From positions 1 to 11,056 of the forward strand of contig VGSD01000051.1 in assembly GCA_016875155.1 (NCBI GenBank): a DNA stretch of 11,056 bases, in the 5' to 3' direction. The first letter of the stretch is position 1. Each line of letters begins with the position of its first letter. The notes under the pieces were generated by a model that saw only the letters and a list, made by a program, of their open reading frames with translations, had not been told where the DNA came from and did no database searches. The stretch is from Deltaproteobacteria bacterium. GTDB taxonomy: Bacteria; Desulfobacterota; BSN033; UBA1163. The position numbers and the translations under genes were made by a program. Of the stretch, positions 1 to 6,816 are shown piece by piece.

Positions 1-766
1 CCCTCTCCTGTTTTAACAAGACATTGAGAAGGCTTGATTTCCCTACATTTGTCTTCCCCGTTATGGCGCACGATATTCCTTCCCTAAATACCCTTCCCTC
101 TTCGTAAGTTGAAATCCATTCTTCCAATTTTTGAACCTTACGAAGGAGATTCTCTTTCATTTCAGCCAGAGGAATGGTTTCGATCTCTTCCTCAGGAAAA
201 TCGATATGTGCCTCTAAAAGGGCAAGATGTTGGACAAGCTTCTCTCTGATGGAAGACATTTCTCGATAAAGGAGTCCCCGCAATTGCTGGCTGGCAATCT
301 CAAGACTCTCTCTGGTTTTGGCTTTGATCAGATCGATTACAGATTCAGCCTGGGTAAGATCGATTCTCCCATTAAGAAATGCCCTCTTGGTGAACTCACC
401 TGGAAGAGCTAATCTTGCGCCCTGCCCTAGCACAAGCTCCAGCGCTTTTTGTAGGATGAAGTGCCCTCCATGGCAATGGATCTCAACGATATCCTCTCTG
501 GTATAGGTCTTTGGTGCCTGCATCAGGACAACGAGGACTTCATCAATGGGATTACCATTCTTTGGATCGATGAGCTCTCCATAATGGAAATGGTGGGAAA
601 CGAAGGAGAAAGGGGTTTTTTTCGGTTTGAACAGTTTCCGGGCGATCACTCCGGATAGGGGCCCGCTCATCCGGACGATTCCGATGCCACTCTCTCCTAA
701 AGGAGTGGAGATGGCGGCTATGGTTTCATCTCTAATTGGAATGTTAATTTCGATAGATTCTTTCAT
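1..766 (-). CDS. mnmE: tRNA modification GTPase MnmE (5' part; gene continues past the window edge)
   Basis: MnmE works with MnmG to add the carboxymethylaminomethyl (or related) group at wobble U34 of certain tRNAs, using a folate derivative and GTP hydrolysis in the cytoplasm. Reading the minus strand from the ATG at 766 gives 255 uninterrupted codons, a little over half of the usual ~450-residue protein. Visible parts are the N-terminal folate-binding domain, starting with DETIAAISTPLGESGIGIVR (residues 13-32), the family signature LPGEFTKRAFLNGRIDL (121-137), the start of the helical domain, and the G1 P-loop GKTNVGKSS (237-245). Most family members have Pro where Thr239 sits. The remaining G motifs and the C-terminal Cys lie outside. 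The frame is open upstream to a TAA at 851-853, but the family N-terminus fits the ATG at 766. No clear Shine-Dalgarno sequence precedes it. It lies downstream of jag, as is common. Confidence 0.96.
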   Translation of the reverse strand, partial: MKESIEINIPIRDETIAAISTPLGESGIGIVRMSGPLSGVIARKLFKPKKTPFSFVSHHFHYGELIDPKNGNPIDEVLVVLMQAPKTYTREDIVEIHCHGGHFILQKALELVLGQGARLALPGEFTKRAFLNGRIDLTQAESVIDLIKAKTRESLEIASQQLRGLLYREMSSIREKLVQHLALLEAHIDFPEEEIETIPLAEMKENLLRKVQKLEEWISTYEEGRVFREGISCAITGKTNVGKSSLLNVLLKQER

Positions 767-933
767 GGAGGGAATCTCAGAGTTTTGAAGAAAGGTCAAC
801 CGGTTAGGGTCAAGGCTACGAAGCCCGTTTAGGTTAGGGTTAAAAGGAGGTTACGTATAATAAGAGACAATAAACGTAGCCTTTTATCAGCGATACGGGC
901 ATCCTTACCGTTACCATTCAACGATACTTTTTT
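767..933. repeat. Intergenic region with direct and inverted repeats (jag-mnmE gap)
   Basis: This 167-bp gap has no gene but clear internal repetition. GGTTAGGGT occurs at 802-810 and 832-840, each copy followed within 15 nt by TACG. AAGGCTACG (812-820) has a perfect inverted copy CGTAGCCTT at 875-883. GCCCGT (823-828) has an inverted copy ACGGGC at 895-900, so the two pairings cross each other. An 8-bp palindrome AACCGGTT lies at 798-805. On the minus strand GTATCG occurs twice, followed by TTGA and CTGA. It does not look like a simple hairpin-plus-T-tract terminator. It may be a copy of a dispersed intergenic repeat or a structured leader before mnmE; I cannot tell which from one copy. Confidence 0.55.
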
Positions 934-1398
934 TCAAGGAGTTTGACTCTTGGGAACAATCTTGATTCTTTTCATCTCCCCTTCCCCAAGGCTTTCAGTG
1001 GCCAGGGCGGGTTCTTCCTTTAGAGCCAAATGAATGATTCTTCGGTCATGAGAGTTAAAAGGGTCAATCGTAAGGGGTTTCTCCGCCCTCTTCACTCTTT
1101 CTCCAAGCCGGGCAGCCATCTTCGTCAAAGAATCGGCTCTTCGCTCTTTATAGCGGTTTACATCTATAAAGACCCTTATTCCTTCTTTAATTTGTTTGTT
1201 TACCATACGGTTAAAAAGAAATTGAAGGGATTCGAGCGTGCGGCCATGTTTTCCAATCAGGATCTCTTCCTTATCTCCAGAGACCTCAAGATAGATGTCT
1301 TCCCCTCTTAAAGAGGCTTCTACATGGGCTTTCATTCCCATATATTCCAGGAGCTCTCTCATCATTCTCTCGGGAATTTCGATCCCTTCATCTTTCAA
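934..1398 (-). CDS. jag: Jag/KhpB-family KH-R3H RNA-binding protein, short form
   Basis: A 154-residue cytoplasmic nucleic-acid-binding protein of the Jag (SpoIIIJ-associated, also KhpB/EloR) family. The KH domain (about residues 30-80) carries the GxxG loop as GKHG at 49-52 within EILIGKHGRTLESLQ. The R3H domain follows, with Arg119-x3-His123 in DRRIIHLAL. The Jag_N domain and linker found in many Gram-positive members (about 208 residues in B. subtilis) are absent. The start is a TTG at 1398: GAGG lies 8 nt upstream, and no in-frame ATG occurs before a TGA overlapping the yidC end. An internal ATG pair at codons 12-13 is the alternative. It begins 13 nt after the yidC stop, matching the conserved yidC-jag pairing. 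In Firmicutes, relatives bind RNA and affect cell-wall growth; the role here is unknown. Confidence 0.9.
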   Translation of the reverse strand: MKDEGIEIPERMMRELLEYMGMKAHVEASLRGEDIYLEVSGDKEEILIGKHGRTLESLQFLFNRMVNKQIKEGIRVFIDVNRYKERRADSLTKMAARLGERVKRAEKPLTIDPFNSHDRRIIHLALKEEPALATESLGEGEMKRIKIVPKSQTP

Positions 1399-1411
1399 TG
1401 GGCCATCCTCA

Positions 1412-3130
1412 TTACTTTTTATTCATATAGTATTGATGTGCAATGGATAGGATATTGGTGATCATCCAGTATAAGACCAAGCCAGAGGGGAAGTTAAGAA
1501 AGAGAAAAGTGAACATAATCGGCATCAGCATGAAAATCTTTGCCTGCGCCGGATCCGCGGCTGTAGGAGTCATCTTCTGCTGGATGACCATGGTTGCGCC
1601 CATGATGATAGGTGTAACATAGATGGGATCTTTGGCAGAGAGGTCCATAATCCAGAGGATGAATGGGGCATGTCTCATTTCGATCGAATTCTGCAAGGCA
1701 TTATAAAGGGCGATAAAGACCGGGATCTGAATGACCATGGGCAAGCACCCGCTCATCGGATTTATCTTTCGCCTCTTGTAGAGGAGCATGATCTCCTGCT
1801 GAAGCCTTGCCTTATCATTCTTGAACTGTTCCTTGAGCCGGTTCATCTCAGGCTGAACCTTCTGCATCTCTTTCATCGATTTCATGCTGATCTGTGTCAA
1901 AGGAAGGAAGATGATTTTGATTAAAATACTGAGAATGATGATATCGATTCCGAAATTTTTTGTGACGTTGTTGGTCAGTTTAAGGAACCAGAGTAGGGGT
2001 TTTGCAACGATCGTAAAGAAGCCAAAGTCAATTAAATCCTCTGCTCCCACACCCAACTCTTTCAAGGGATCCGCCACTTTGGGGCCCAGATAGACTCTGT
2101 AATTCGTCCGAATGACTCCTTTGGGCGGGATGGTTGAAGGAGAGGTGGCCAACTGTGCTTTCAATATGTTTTTATCATTACCTTTGACGTTCAGAAGTAT
2201 ATTTTTTTCAGAAGAGGGCGGGATCAGAAGGGTAGCAAAATATTCTCCCTCAAAGGCATACCATTTGATAACTCCTTGATCTGACGACTCAAAAGGCTCT
2301 ATTTTCTTCTTTGGAGACCCGCAACCTGGGGTACAACCAGAAGAGCTCACCCCTCCGAGATCTTTTCTCTCCACTTTCTGATCTTTCTGAAAAGCATATT
2401 TCAAGCCTAAATCTTTATTTCCATTGTCGGAAAATTTCTCCAGTTCTACCTTTCCTATCCATTCCAGTCCAATTTGCGTGGAGATTTCATTTGAGGTGGT
2501 GTTCAGTATCTCAACCTCGAGATCAATAATATTTTTTTCAAAAGAAAATGTATATTTCTTTAATAATTTCAAGCCATTACCTAGATTTTTCGAGAAATTA
2601 ACTTCTCCTTTTTCTCCTGTTTTCAGGAGATGGAGTTTCTCTTTATCCACCTCCCACCCGCCACCATCAGAGGAGGGGTGAATGATCAGTCCTAAAGGAA
2701 GTCCTTCATCATCATTTGTATTCACAAGATCGAGGAGTTCCGGTCTCTTCGGCTTTTCAATCTTGCCACCAAATAGTTCCTGGAAGAACTGTGTCAGCTT
2801 TATGGTCAGAGAGGATTCTTCCACCCTATCTTCATAATTTTTAAGCTTGAAATGCTTTAACCTTGCGTCTTCATTAGTAAAAGTAGCTATATAGTTGTTT
2901 GTTTCTACGACGGTTTCTTTCTTTACAACAATCTTTGACTTGGAGATGGGTTTTTCATCTTTTACAGGCTTTATCTCCTTCTTCTCCGGAGGAACAATTT
3001 CTTCCTTTTTGACCTCTTTTTGAGGCTGATCGGCTGGTGGCTGGGGAAAGAATTTTGACTGAATAATTCCCCAAAAGAAAATAACAACAAATGTCAATAA
3101 AATCGCTAATAAAGCCCTTTTATCCATCAT
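1412..3130 (-). CDS. yidC: Membrane protein insertase YidC (Oxa1 family, Gram-negative type)
   Basis: YidC inserts proteins into the inner membrane, alone or with SecYEG, and helps them fold. The 572-residue product fits the Gram-negative form (548 in E. coli). TM1 is at about residues 7-24, then a Pro/Lys-rich linker (29-70) and the large periplasmic beta-sandwich domain to about 350. The conserved Oxa1 core follows: TM2 at about 393-413, the cytoplasmic hairpin (415-455), TM3 (463-481), TM4 (502-517) and TM5/6 (530-566). The positive charge in the hydrophilic groove is Lys405 in ILIKIIFLPLT, aligning with E. coli Arg366. Cys266 and Cys270 form a CTPGC motif in a periplasmic loop. Met1 and Met2 are adjacent; the second (3127) gives the N-terminus more typical of the family. 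It starts 21 nt after yidD. Confidence 0.97.
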   Translation of the reverse strand: MMDKRALLAILLTFVVIFFWGIIQSKFFPQPPADQPQKEVKKEEIVPPEKKEIKPVKDEKPISKSKIVVKKETVVETNNYIATFTNEDARLKHFKLKNYEDRVEESSLTIKLTQFFQELFGGKIEKPKRPELLDLVNTNDDEGLPLGLIIHPSSDGGGWEVDKEKLHLLKTGEKGEVNFSKNLGNGLKLLKKYTFSFEKNIIDLEVEILNTTSNEISTQIGLEWIGKVELEKFSDNGNKDLGLKYAFQKDQKVERKDLGGVSSSGCTPGCGSPKKKIEPFESSDQGVIKWYAFEGEYFATLLIPPSSEKNILLNVKGNDKNILKAQLATSPSTIPPKGVIRTNYRVYLGPKVADPLKELGVGAEDLIDFGFFTIVAKPLLWFLKLTNNVTKNFGIDIIILSILIKIIFLPLTQISMKSMKEMQKVQPEMNRLKEQFKNDKARLQQEIMLLYKRRKINPMSGCLPMVIQIPVFIALYNALQNSIEMRHAPFILWIMDLSAKDPIYVTPIIMGATMVIQQKMTPTAADPAQAKIFMLMPIMFTFLFLNFPSGLVLYWMITNILSIAHQYYMNKK

Positions 3131-3151
3131 TGGCTCTTCTGATCTTCCTTC

Positions 3152-3406
3152 CTATAGATTTTTATTGATTTCAATAACAGGGTCATAACCGCCGGGATTA
3201 AATGGATGGCATTTGATAATCCTCCTCATGGAAAGCCAGACCCCTTTTGTTATTCCGAACCTTTCGATTGACTCAATAGCATAAGAGGAGCAGGAGGGGT
3301 AAAAACGACAGCAGGGTCCAAATGTGAGCGAAAGGGTATGTTGATAAGTATGAATCAGGATTAACAACGCTTCTTGTAGAATTTTAATAACCCTTTTTCC
3401 GATCAT
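3152..3406 (-). CDS. yidD: Membrane protein insertion efficiency factor YidD
   Basis: YidD is a small protein linked to the inner face of the membrane that assists YidC-dependent insertion. The 84-residue product has the family hallmarks: an N-terminal amphipathic helix (about 5-25), the motif GPCCRFYPSCSSYAIESI (30-47) with three clustered Cys (32, 33, 39), and KCHPFNPGGYDPV (65-77) with the fourth Cys at 66. Length is normal for the family. Its ATG overlaps the rnpA stop in an ATGA (3403-3406), so translation is probably coupled. yidC follows after a 21-nt gap. Confidence 0.97.
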   Translation of the reverse strand: MIGKRVIKILQEALLILIHTYQHTLSLTFGPCCRFYPSCSSYAIESIERFGITKGVWLSMRRIIKCHPFNPGGYDPVIEINKNL

Positions 3407-3738
3407 ATCAAAATCTTTCTAAATTCTTCTTCGGTCTCCTGGTATCGACTGGGAAGGCTCCCTTTCTTTACCAGAATGACCATGTCAAGCTGCCCTTTGA
3501 TCTGATGCTTATGGAGGCGAAAAAATTCTCGGAGGTAACGTTTCATTCTGTTCCGGAGGCTGGCCGGGCCGATCTCCTTCTTCGCCACAATGCCCAATCG
3601 ATGATACCCCTTCTCATTTTCCATGAGAAAAAGGAGATAATGCTTTGAGGCGAGCCTCTTTCCTGACTTCATCACCCTTCGGAAATCCTGTGGAAGGGTG
3701 AGTCTCTCTTTCTTAGTGAACCGGAACGACTCTTTCAC
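3403..3738 (-). CDS. rnpA: Ribonuclease P protein component
   Basis: RnpA is the protein subunit of RNase P; it binds the catalytic RNA and the 5' leader of pre-tRNA. The 111-residue product is of normal size. It contains the RNR signature LRNRMKRYLREFFR (61-74) that contacts RNase P RNA, the hydrophobic/basic strand YHRLGIVAKKEIG (45-57), and the C-terminal strand-helix segment QLDMVILVKKG (83-93). The start is a GTG at 3736-3738 whose first G is also the last base of the rpmH stop codon (TAGTG), so no independent upstream Shine-Dalgarno is needed if translation is coupled. Strong homology begins only a few residues later (FTKKERLTLPQDF), so a slightly later start cannot be excluded. The stop overlaps yidD by 4 nt. 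Confidence 0.96.
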   Translation of the reverse strand: MKESFRFTKKERLTLPQDFRRVMKSGKRLASKHYLLFLMENEKGYHRLGIVAKKEIGPASLRNRMKRYLREFFRLHKHQIKGQLDMVILVKKGSLPSRYQETEEEFRKILI

Positions 3739-3872
3739 TACACGGTCAGCCTTTTTCTCCCTTTGGCTCTTCTTCGCTTGAGGACATTGCGACCACTGCG
3801 GGTGGACATCCTCTCTAAAAAACCATGGGTTCTCTTTCGTCTGATATTGCTTGGCTGGTAAGTTCTCTTCAT
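3738..3872 (-). CDS. rpmH: 50S ribosomal protein L34
   Basis: L34 is a very small, highly basic protein of the large ribosomal subunit. Reverse-strand translation from the ATG at 3872 gives 44 residues, beginning [18 protein letters not shown], with [19 protein letters not shown] (22-40) and ending KRLTV. This is an almost perfect match to the family in length and sequence. The stop TAG (3740-3738) overlaps the GTG of rnpA by one base. A weak purine stretch (AGAGAG) precedes the start. It is the first gene of the minus-strand operon and faces away from gyrA across a 164-bp promoter region. Confidence 0.98.
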   Translation of the reverse strand: MKRTYQPSNIRRKRTHGFLERMSTRSGRNVLKRRRAKGRKRLTV

Positions 3873-3923
3873 CGAATCTCTCTTTTTGGGGCGTCTTATT
3901 TTTTGAAATAATTAAGCTTTTTT

Positions 3924-3952
3924 AGTTAACCTAATTTCTCCTTAAAAGTCAA
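3924..3952 (-). promoter_or_regulatory. Candidate sigma70-type promoter for the rpmH operon
   Basis: On the minus strand a -35-like TTGACT (3952-3947) is followed after 17 nt by TTAACT (3929-3924), a weak -10. It lies about 50 bp upstream of the rpmH start and is the best-placed candidate for the rpmH-rnpA-yidD-yidC-jag transcript. The -35 matches 5 of 6 consensus bases and the -10 only 3 of 6, so the exact -10 is uncertain. Confidence 0.45.
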
Positions 3953-3970
3953 GTCCGTCTCGAATTTCTG

Positions 3971-3999
3971 TTGACAGATGAGGTGTAATTATATTAAAT
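3971..3999 (+). promoter_or_regulatory. Candidate sigma70-type promoter for gyrA
   Basis: A perfect -35 hexamer TTGACA (3971-3976) is followed after 17 nt by TTAAAT (3994-3999), within an AT-rich run that also offers TATTAA with a 15-nt spacer. The start codon of gyrA is 37 nt downstream, with AGAGG (4027-4031) 5 nt before it as the ribosome-binding site. The -35 is only 18 bp from the opposing rpmH -35, so RNA polymerases at the two sites would be close neighbours. Confidence 0.55.
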
Positions 4000-4036
4000 T
4001 TTTCAATAAAATTCGTCCATTATTTCAGAGGCAACC

Positions 4037-6463
4037 ATGAACGAATATCAGCTACCCATCCCTGTCAATATCGAAGAGGAGATGAAGAAGTCCTATATGG
4101 ACTATGCCATGAGTGTCATCATTGGCAGGGCCTTGCCGGATGTTCGCGACGGCCTCAAACCCGTTCACCGCCGAATTCTCTACGCGATGAACGAACTGAG
4201 TAATGATTGGGACAAACCTTATAAAAAGTCAGCCCGAATCGTCGGCGATGTCATTGGAAAATATCATCCCCATGGGGATATGGCTGTTTATGACTCCATT
4301 GTCCGGATGGCCCAGGACTTCTCGCTTCGTTATACCCTGATCGATGGGCAGGGAAACTTCGGCTCTGTCGACGGCGACCCGCCGGCAGCCATGCGCTATA
4401 CTGAAATCCGTATGGCCAAACTGGCAGGTGAATTGCTGGCTGACATTGACAAAGAGACCGTTGACTTTGTTCCGAACTATGATGAATCCCTCGAAGAACC
4501 CTTTGTCCTGCCTTCCCGATTCCCCAACCTGATTGTCAATGGTTCCTCTGGGATTGCTGTGGGAATGGCTACCAACATTCCTCCTCACAATCTGAACGAA
4601 ACGATTAACGGATTGATCGCTCTCATCGAGAACCCGGAGATCTCCTCAGTGGAATTGATGTCATACATTCCTGGTCCTGATTTTCCTACGGGTGGGTTCA
4701 TCTATGGCCAAGAAGGCATTAAGACGGCTTATGAAACAGGGAAGGGCGTCATCCAGCTCAGGGCTAGAGCGATCATCGAGAGAGATAGGAAAGGGGAGAG
4801 GGAGTCCATTGTCATTACCGAACTTCCCTATCAAACGAATAAGGCAAAACTGATTGAAAGGGTCGCAGAACTGGTTCAGGAGAAGGTGATTGAAGGCATC
4901 GCCAATGTCCGGGATGAATCGGACCGCGAGGGCATGAGGGTCGTCATCGAACTGAAACGCAACGAGGTTCCGGAAGTCATCCTCAACCAACTCTATAAGA
5001 ATACCCAGATGCAGACTTCCTTCGGGATCATCCTTCTGGCCATCCACCAGAATCAGCCGAAACTCCTCTCGCTGAAAGAGGTGCTCCACCTCTTCCTCCA
5101 GCACCGGAGAGAGGTGGTTACCCGGAGATCGCTCTTCGAGTTGAAGAAAGCGGAGGCGAGGGCGCATATCCTCGAAGGTCTTAAGAAGGCGATCGATCAG
5201 ATCGATGCCATCATCGCCACGATCAAAGCCTCCAAAACCCCAAAGGAAGCCAAGGAACGGTTGATAGATCGGTTCGCCTTTTCTGACGAACAGGCTCAGG
5301 CCATCCTCGACATGAGACTCCAGCGCCTCACCAATCTGGAACAGCGAAAGATCGTCGAAGAATATGAGGAGACGATCAAACTGATCAACCGTCTCAAGGA
5401 CATTCTCGCCAGCGAGCGTTTAATGCTCAACGTGATCAAAGAGGAACTCGTTTCAATCCGGGACGCCTATGGAGATGAGAGACGCACTGAAATCGTGGAC
5501 GTCGCTCCGGAGATAAAGATCGAGGACCTGATCGCCGAAGAGGATATGGTCGTCACGATCACCCATACAGGATATATCAAGAGAAATCCGATCAGTCTCT
5601 ACCGGAGTCAGCATCGCGGCGGAAAAGGGAAGGTGGGGATCAATGTGAAGGAGGAGGATTTTGTCGAGGACCTCTTCATTGCATCCACCCATGACTACCT
5701 TCTCTTCTTCACGGACGCTGGGAAGATTTTTTGGAAGAAAGTCCATGAGGTCCCTCAAGCTGGTCGAATCACCCGCGGAAAAGCCATCATCAATCTGCTC
5801 AATCTCGGCGCCGAGGAGAAGGTCACGGCTATCCTCTCCCTCAAAGATTTCTCACCCGGGAAATTCATCACCTTTATCACAAAGAAAGGGACGATCAAGA
5901 AGACCGCACTCGAGGCCTACAGCAACCCCAGGGCAGGGGGCATCATCGCCCTCGGCCTCGATGAAGGGGATGAATTGATCTCAACCAAATTGACTGATGG
6001 GGAACGCCATCTCTTCATCGGAACGAAGATGGGAAAGGCCATCCATTTCCCCGAAAACCAGATCAGGGAGATGGGCCGTACTGCCCATGGCATCCGTGGG
6101 ATCCGGATTTCAAAAGGAGATGAAGTGGTGGGCATGGAGGTCGTTGTCCCTCATACCTCTTTATTGACGGTCACAGAAAATGGTTACGGGAAGAGGTCAC
6201 AGGCCTCGGAATACCGGATTCAGAATAGGGGAGGATCGGGCATCTTTACGGTGAAGAGAACAAAGAAGACAGGCGATGTGGTGGGCGTAAAGGCCATCAC
6301 CGATGATGACGAATTGATGATCATCTCGAACAAGGGAAAGATCATCCGTTTGAGGGCTGCTGATATCCCGGTCCAGGGAAGGAGCACCCAAGGGGTGAGG
6401 CTGATCACAATCGAAGAGGGGGAGCGGGTTGTGGCTGTGGCCAAACTGGCAGAAAAGGAGTGA
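4037..6463 (+). CDS. gyrA: DNA gyrase subunit A
   Basis: GyrA is the DNA-breaking/rejoining subunit of gyrase (A2B2), which introduces negative supercoils using ATP bound by GyrB. The 808-residue protein starts [20 protein letters not shown]. The winged-helix region holds [15 protein letters not shown] (37-51), the quinolone-resistance region around [10 protein letters not shown] (77-86), and AAMRYTE with catalytic Tyr121. A tower and long coiled coil follow to about residue 480, then a beta-pinwheel C-terminal domain with the GyrA box QHRGGKG (525-531). The box marks it as GyrA, not ParC. Two details are unusual: Met82 occupies the E. coli Ser83 position while Asp86 (E. coli Asp87) is kept, and His526 replaces the usual Arg/Lys in the box. 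It lies between rpmH and dnaA, away from gyrB, and ends without an obvious hairpin terminator. Confidence 0.98.
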   Translation: MNEYQLPIPVNIEEEMKKSYMDYAMSVIIGRALPDVRDGLKPVHRRILYAMNELSNDWDKPYKKSARIVGDVIGKYHPHGDMAVYDSIVRMAQDFSLRYTLIDGQGNFGSVDGDPPAAMRYTEIRMAKLAGELLADIDKETVDFVPNYDESLEEPFVLPSRFPNLIVNGSSGIAVGMATNIPPHNLNETINGLIALIENPEISSVELMSYIPGPDFPTGGFIYGQEGIKTAYETGKGVIQLRARAIIERDRKGERESIVITELPYQTNKAKLIERVAELVQEKVIEGIANVRDESDREGMRVVIELKRNEVPEVILNQLYKNTQMQTSFGIILLAIHQNQPKLLSLKEVLHLFLQHRREVVTRRSLFELKKAEARAHILEGLKKAIDQIDAIIATIKASKTPKEAKERLIDRFAFSDEQAQAILDMRLQRLTNLEQRKIVEEYEETIKLINRLKDILASERLMLNVIKEELVSIRDAYGDERRTEIVDVAPEIKIEDLIAEEDMVVTITHTGYIKRNPISLYRSQHRGGKGKVGINVKEEDFVEDLFIASTHDYLLFFTDAGKIFWKKVHEVPQAGRITRGKAIINLLNLGAEEKVTAILSLKDFSPGKFITFITKKGTIKKTALEAYSNPRAGGIIALGLDEGDELISTKLTDGERHLFIGTKMGKAIHFPENQIREMGRTAHGIRGIRISKGDEVVGMEVVVPHTSLLTVTENGYGKRSQASEYRIQNRGGSGIFTVKRTKKTGDVVGVKAITDDDELMIISNKGKIIRLRAADIPVQGRSTQGVRLITIEEGERVVAVAKLAEKE

Positions 6464-6680
6464 ACGAATTTGTCATCGTTCATGAACACGCAGAATCTTC
6501 CATGATAAAATTTTCTTAAAAATATCCACCCAATTTCAGAAGATATCCCCAGAAGAGAGGTGTATTTTATAAGGTTAAAAAAATACTTGAAATTTTTTAA
6601 AAATGGGGTTATGGGTATGATTGGTTTGATAATTAAAGCTTAATCCTCAAATCATTTCCCCTCAATTTTTTTAAATTCAT

Positions 6681-6711
6681 TTATCCACATTTGTGGAAAC
6701 ATTGTGAAAAG
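6681..6711. promoter_or_regulatory. DnaA-box cluster (one perfect, two degenerate boxes at 11-bp steps)
   Basis: TTATCCACA at 6681-6689 is a perfect consensus DnaA box. Next to it lie two degenerate boxes in the opposite orientation: minus-strand GTTTCCACA (6692-6700) and CTTTTCACA (6703-6711). Starts are exactly 11 bp apart with 2-bp gaps, about one helical turn each. The first two form the inverted repeat TCCACA-TT-TGTGGA (6684-6697). The cluster lies 105-135 bp upstream of the dnaA start, so it could serve both origin function and DnaA autoregulation. Confidence 0.7.
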
Positions 6712-6729
6712 AGCTTGACAACCTATTAA
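6702..6729 (+). promoter_or_regulatory. Weak candidate promoter for dnaA
   Basis: TTGTGA (6702-6707) and TATTAA (6724-6729) form a 4/6 plus 4/6 hexamer pair with a 16-nt spacer, about 88 nt before the dnaA ATG. A perfect TTGACA at 6715-6720 lies between them but has no good -10 at 16-18 nt. The candidate -35 overlaps the last degenerate DnaA box, so DnaA binding could repress it. This is a weak call. Confidence 0.25.
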
Positions 6730-6816
6730 AAATGAAGAAGTTTTTCTTTTTTGGTTTGGCCTGTCCATTCCATAACCTTTCTCCATGTCCTGTCTTGTAT
6801 GCTCAGGGTCAAGTCA

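Larger units (their letters stand above)
6464..6816. other. gyrA-dnaA intergenic region; candidate part of oriC
   Basis: This 353-nt gap has no convincing gene. It holds an AT-rich tract at about 6561-6605 with a 7-bp AT-only inverted repeat (GTATTTT at 6562-6568, AAAATAC at 6580-6586), and a DnaA-box cluster at 6681-6711. Two degenerate boxes in the same orientation as the perfect one lie upstream: ATATCCACC (6522-6530) and ATATCCCCA (6543-6551), each two mismatches from TTATCCACA. An AT-rich segment plus DnaA boxes directly upstream of dnaA is the usual form of a bacterial origin. Assignment as oriC is inference. Confidence 0.6.

Noticed and set aside
227..658. Small plus-strand frames at the left edge
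   Set aside because: They lie opposite the clearly coding 5' part of mnmE.
4661..5167. 168-codon minus-strand frame inside gyrA
   Set aside because: Antisense shadow of gyrA; no recognisable domain and no sign of its own start signal.
6464..6530. Rho-independent terminator after gyrA
   Set aside because: No GC-rich stem followed by a T tract; only the short palindrome TTCATGAA is present.
6751..6816. Longer dnaA N-terminus from a TTG
   Set aside because: The 22 extra residues do not resemble DnaA domain I, which begins right at the ATG at 6817 (MEDLWSKV).
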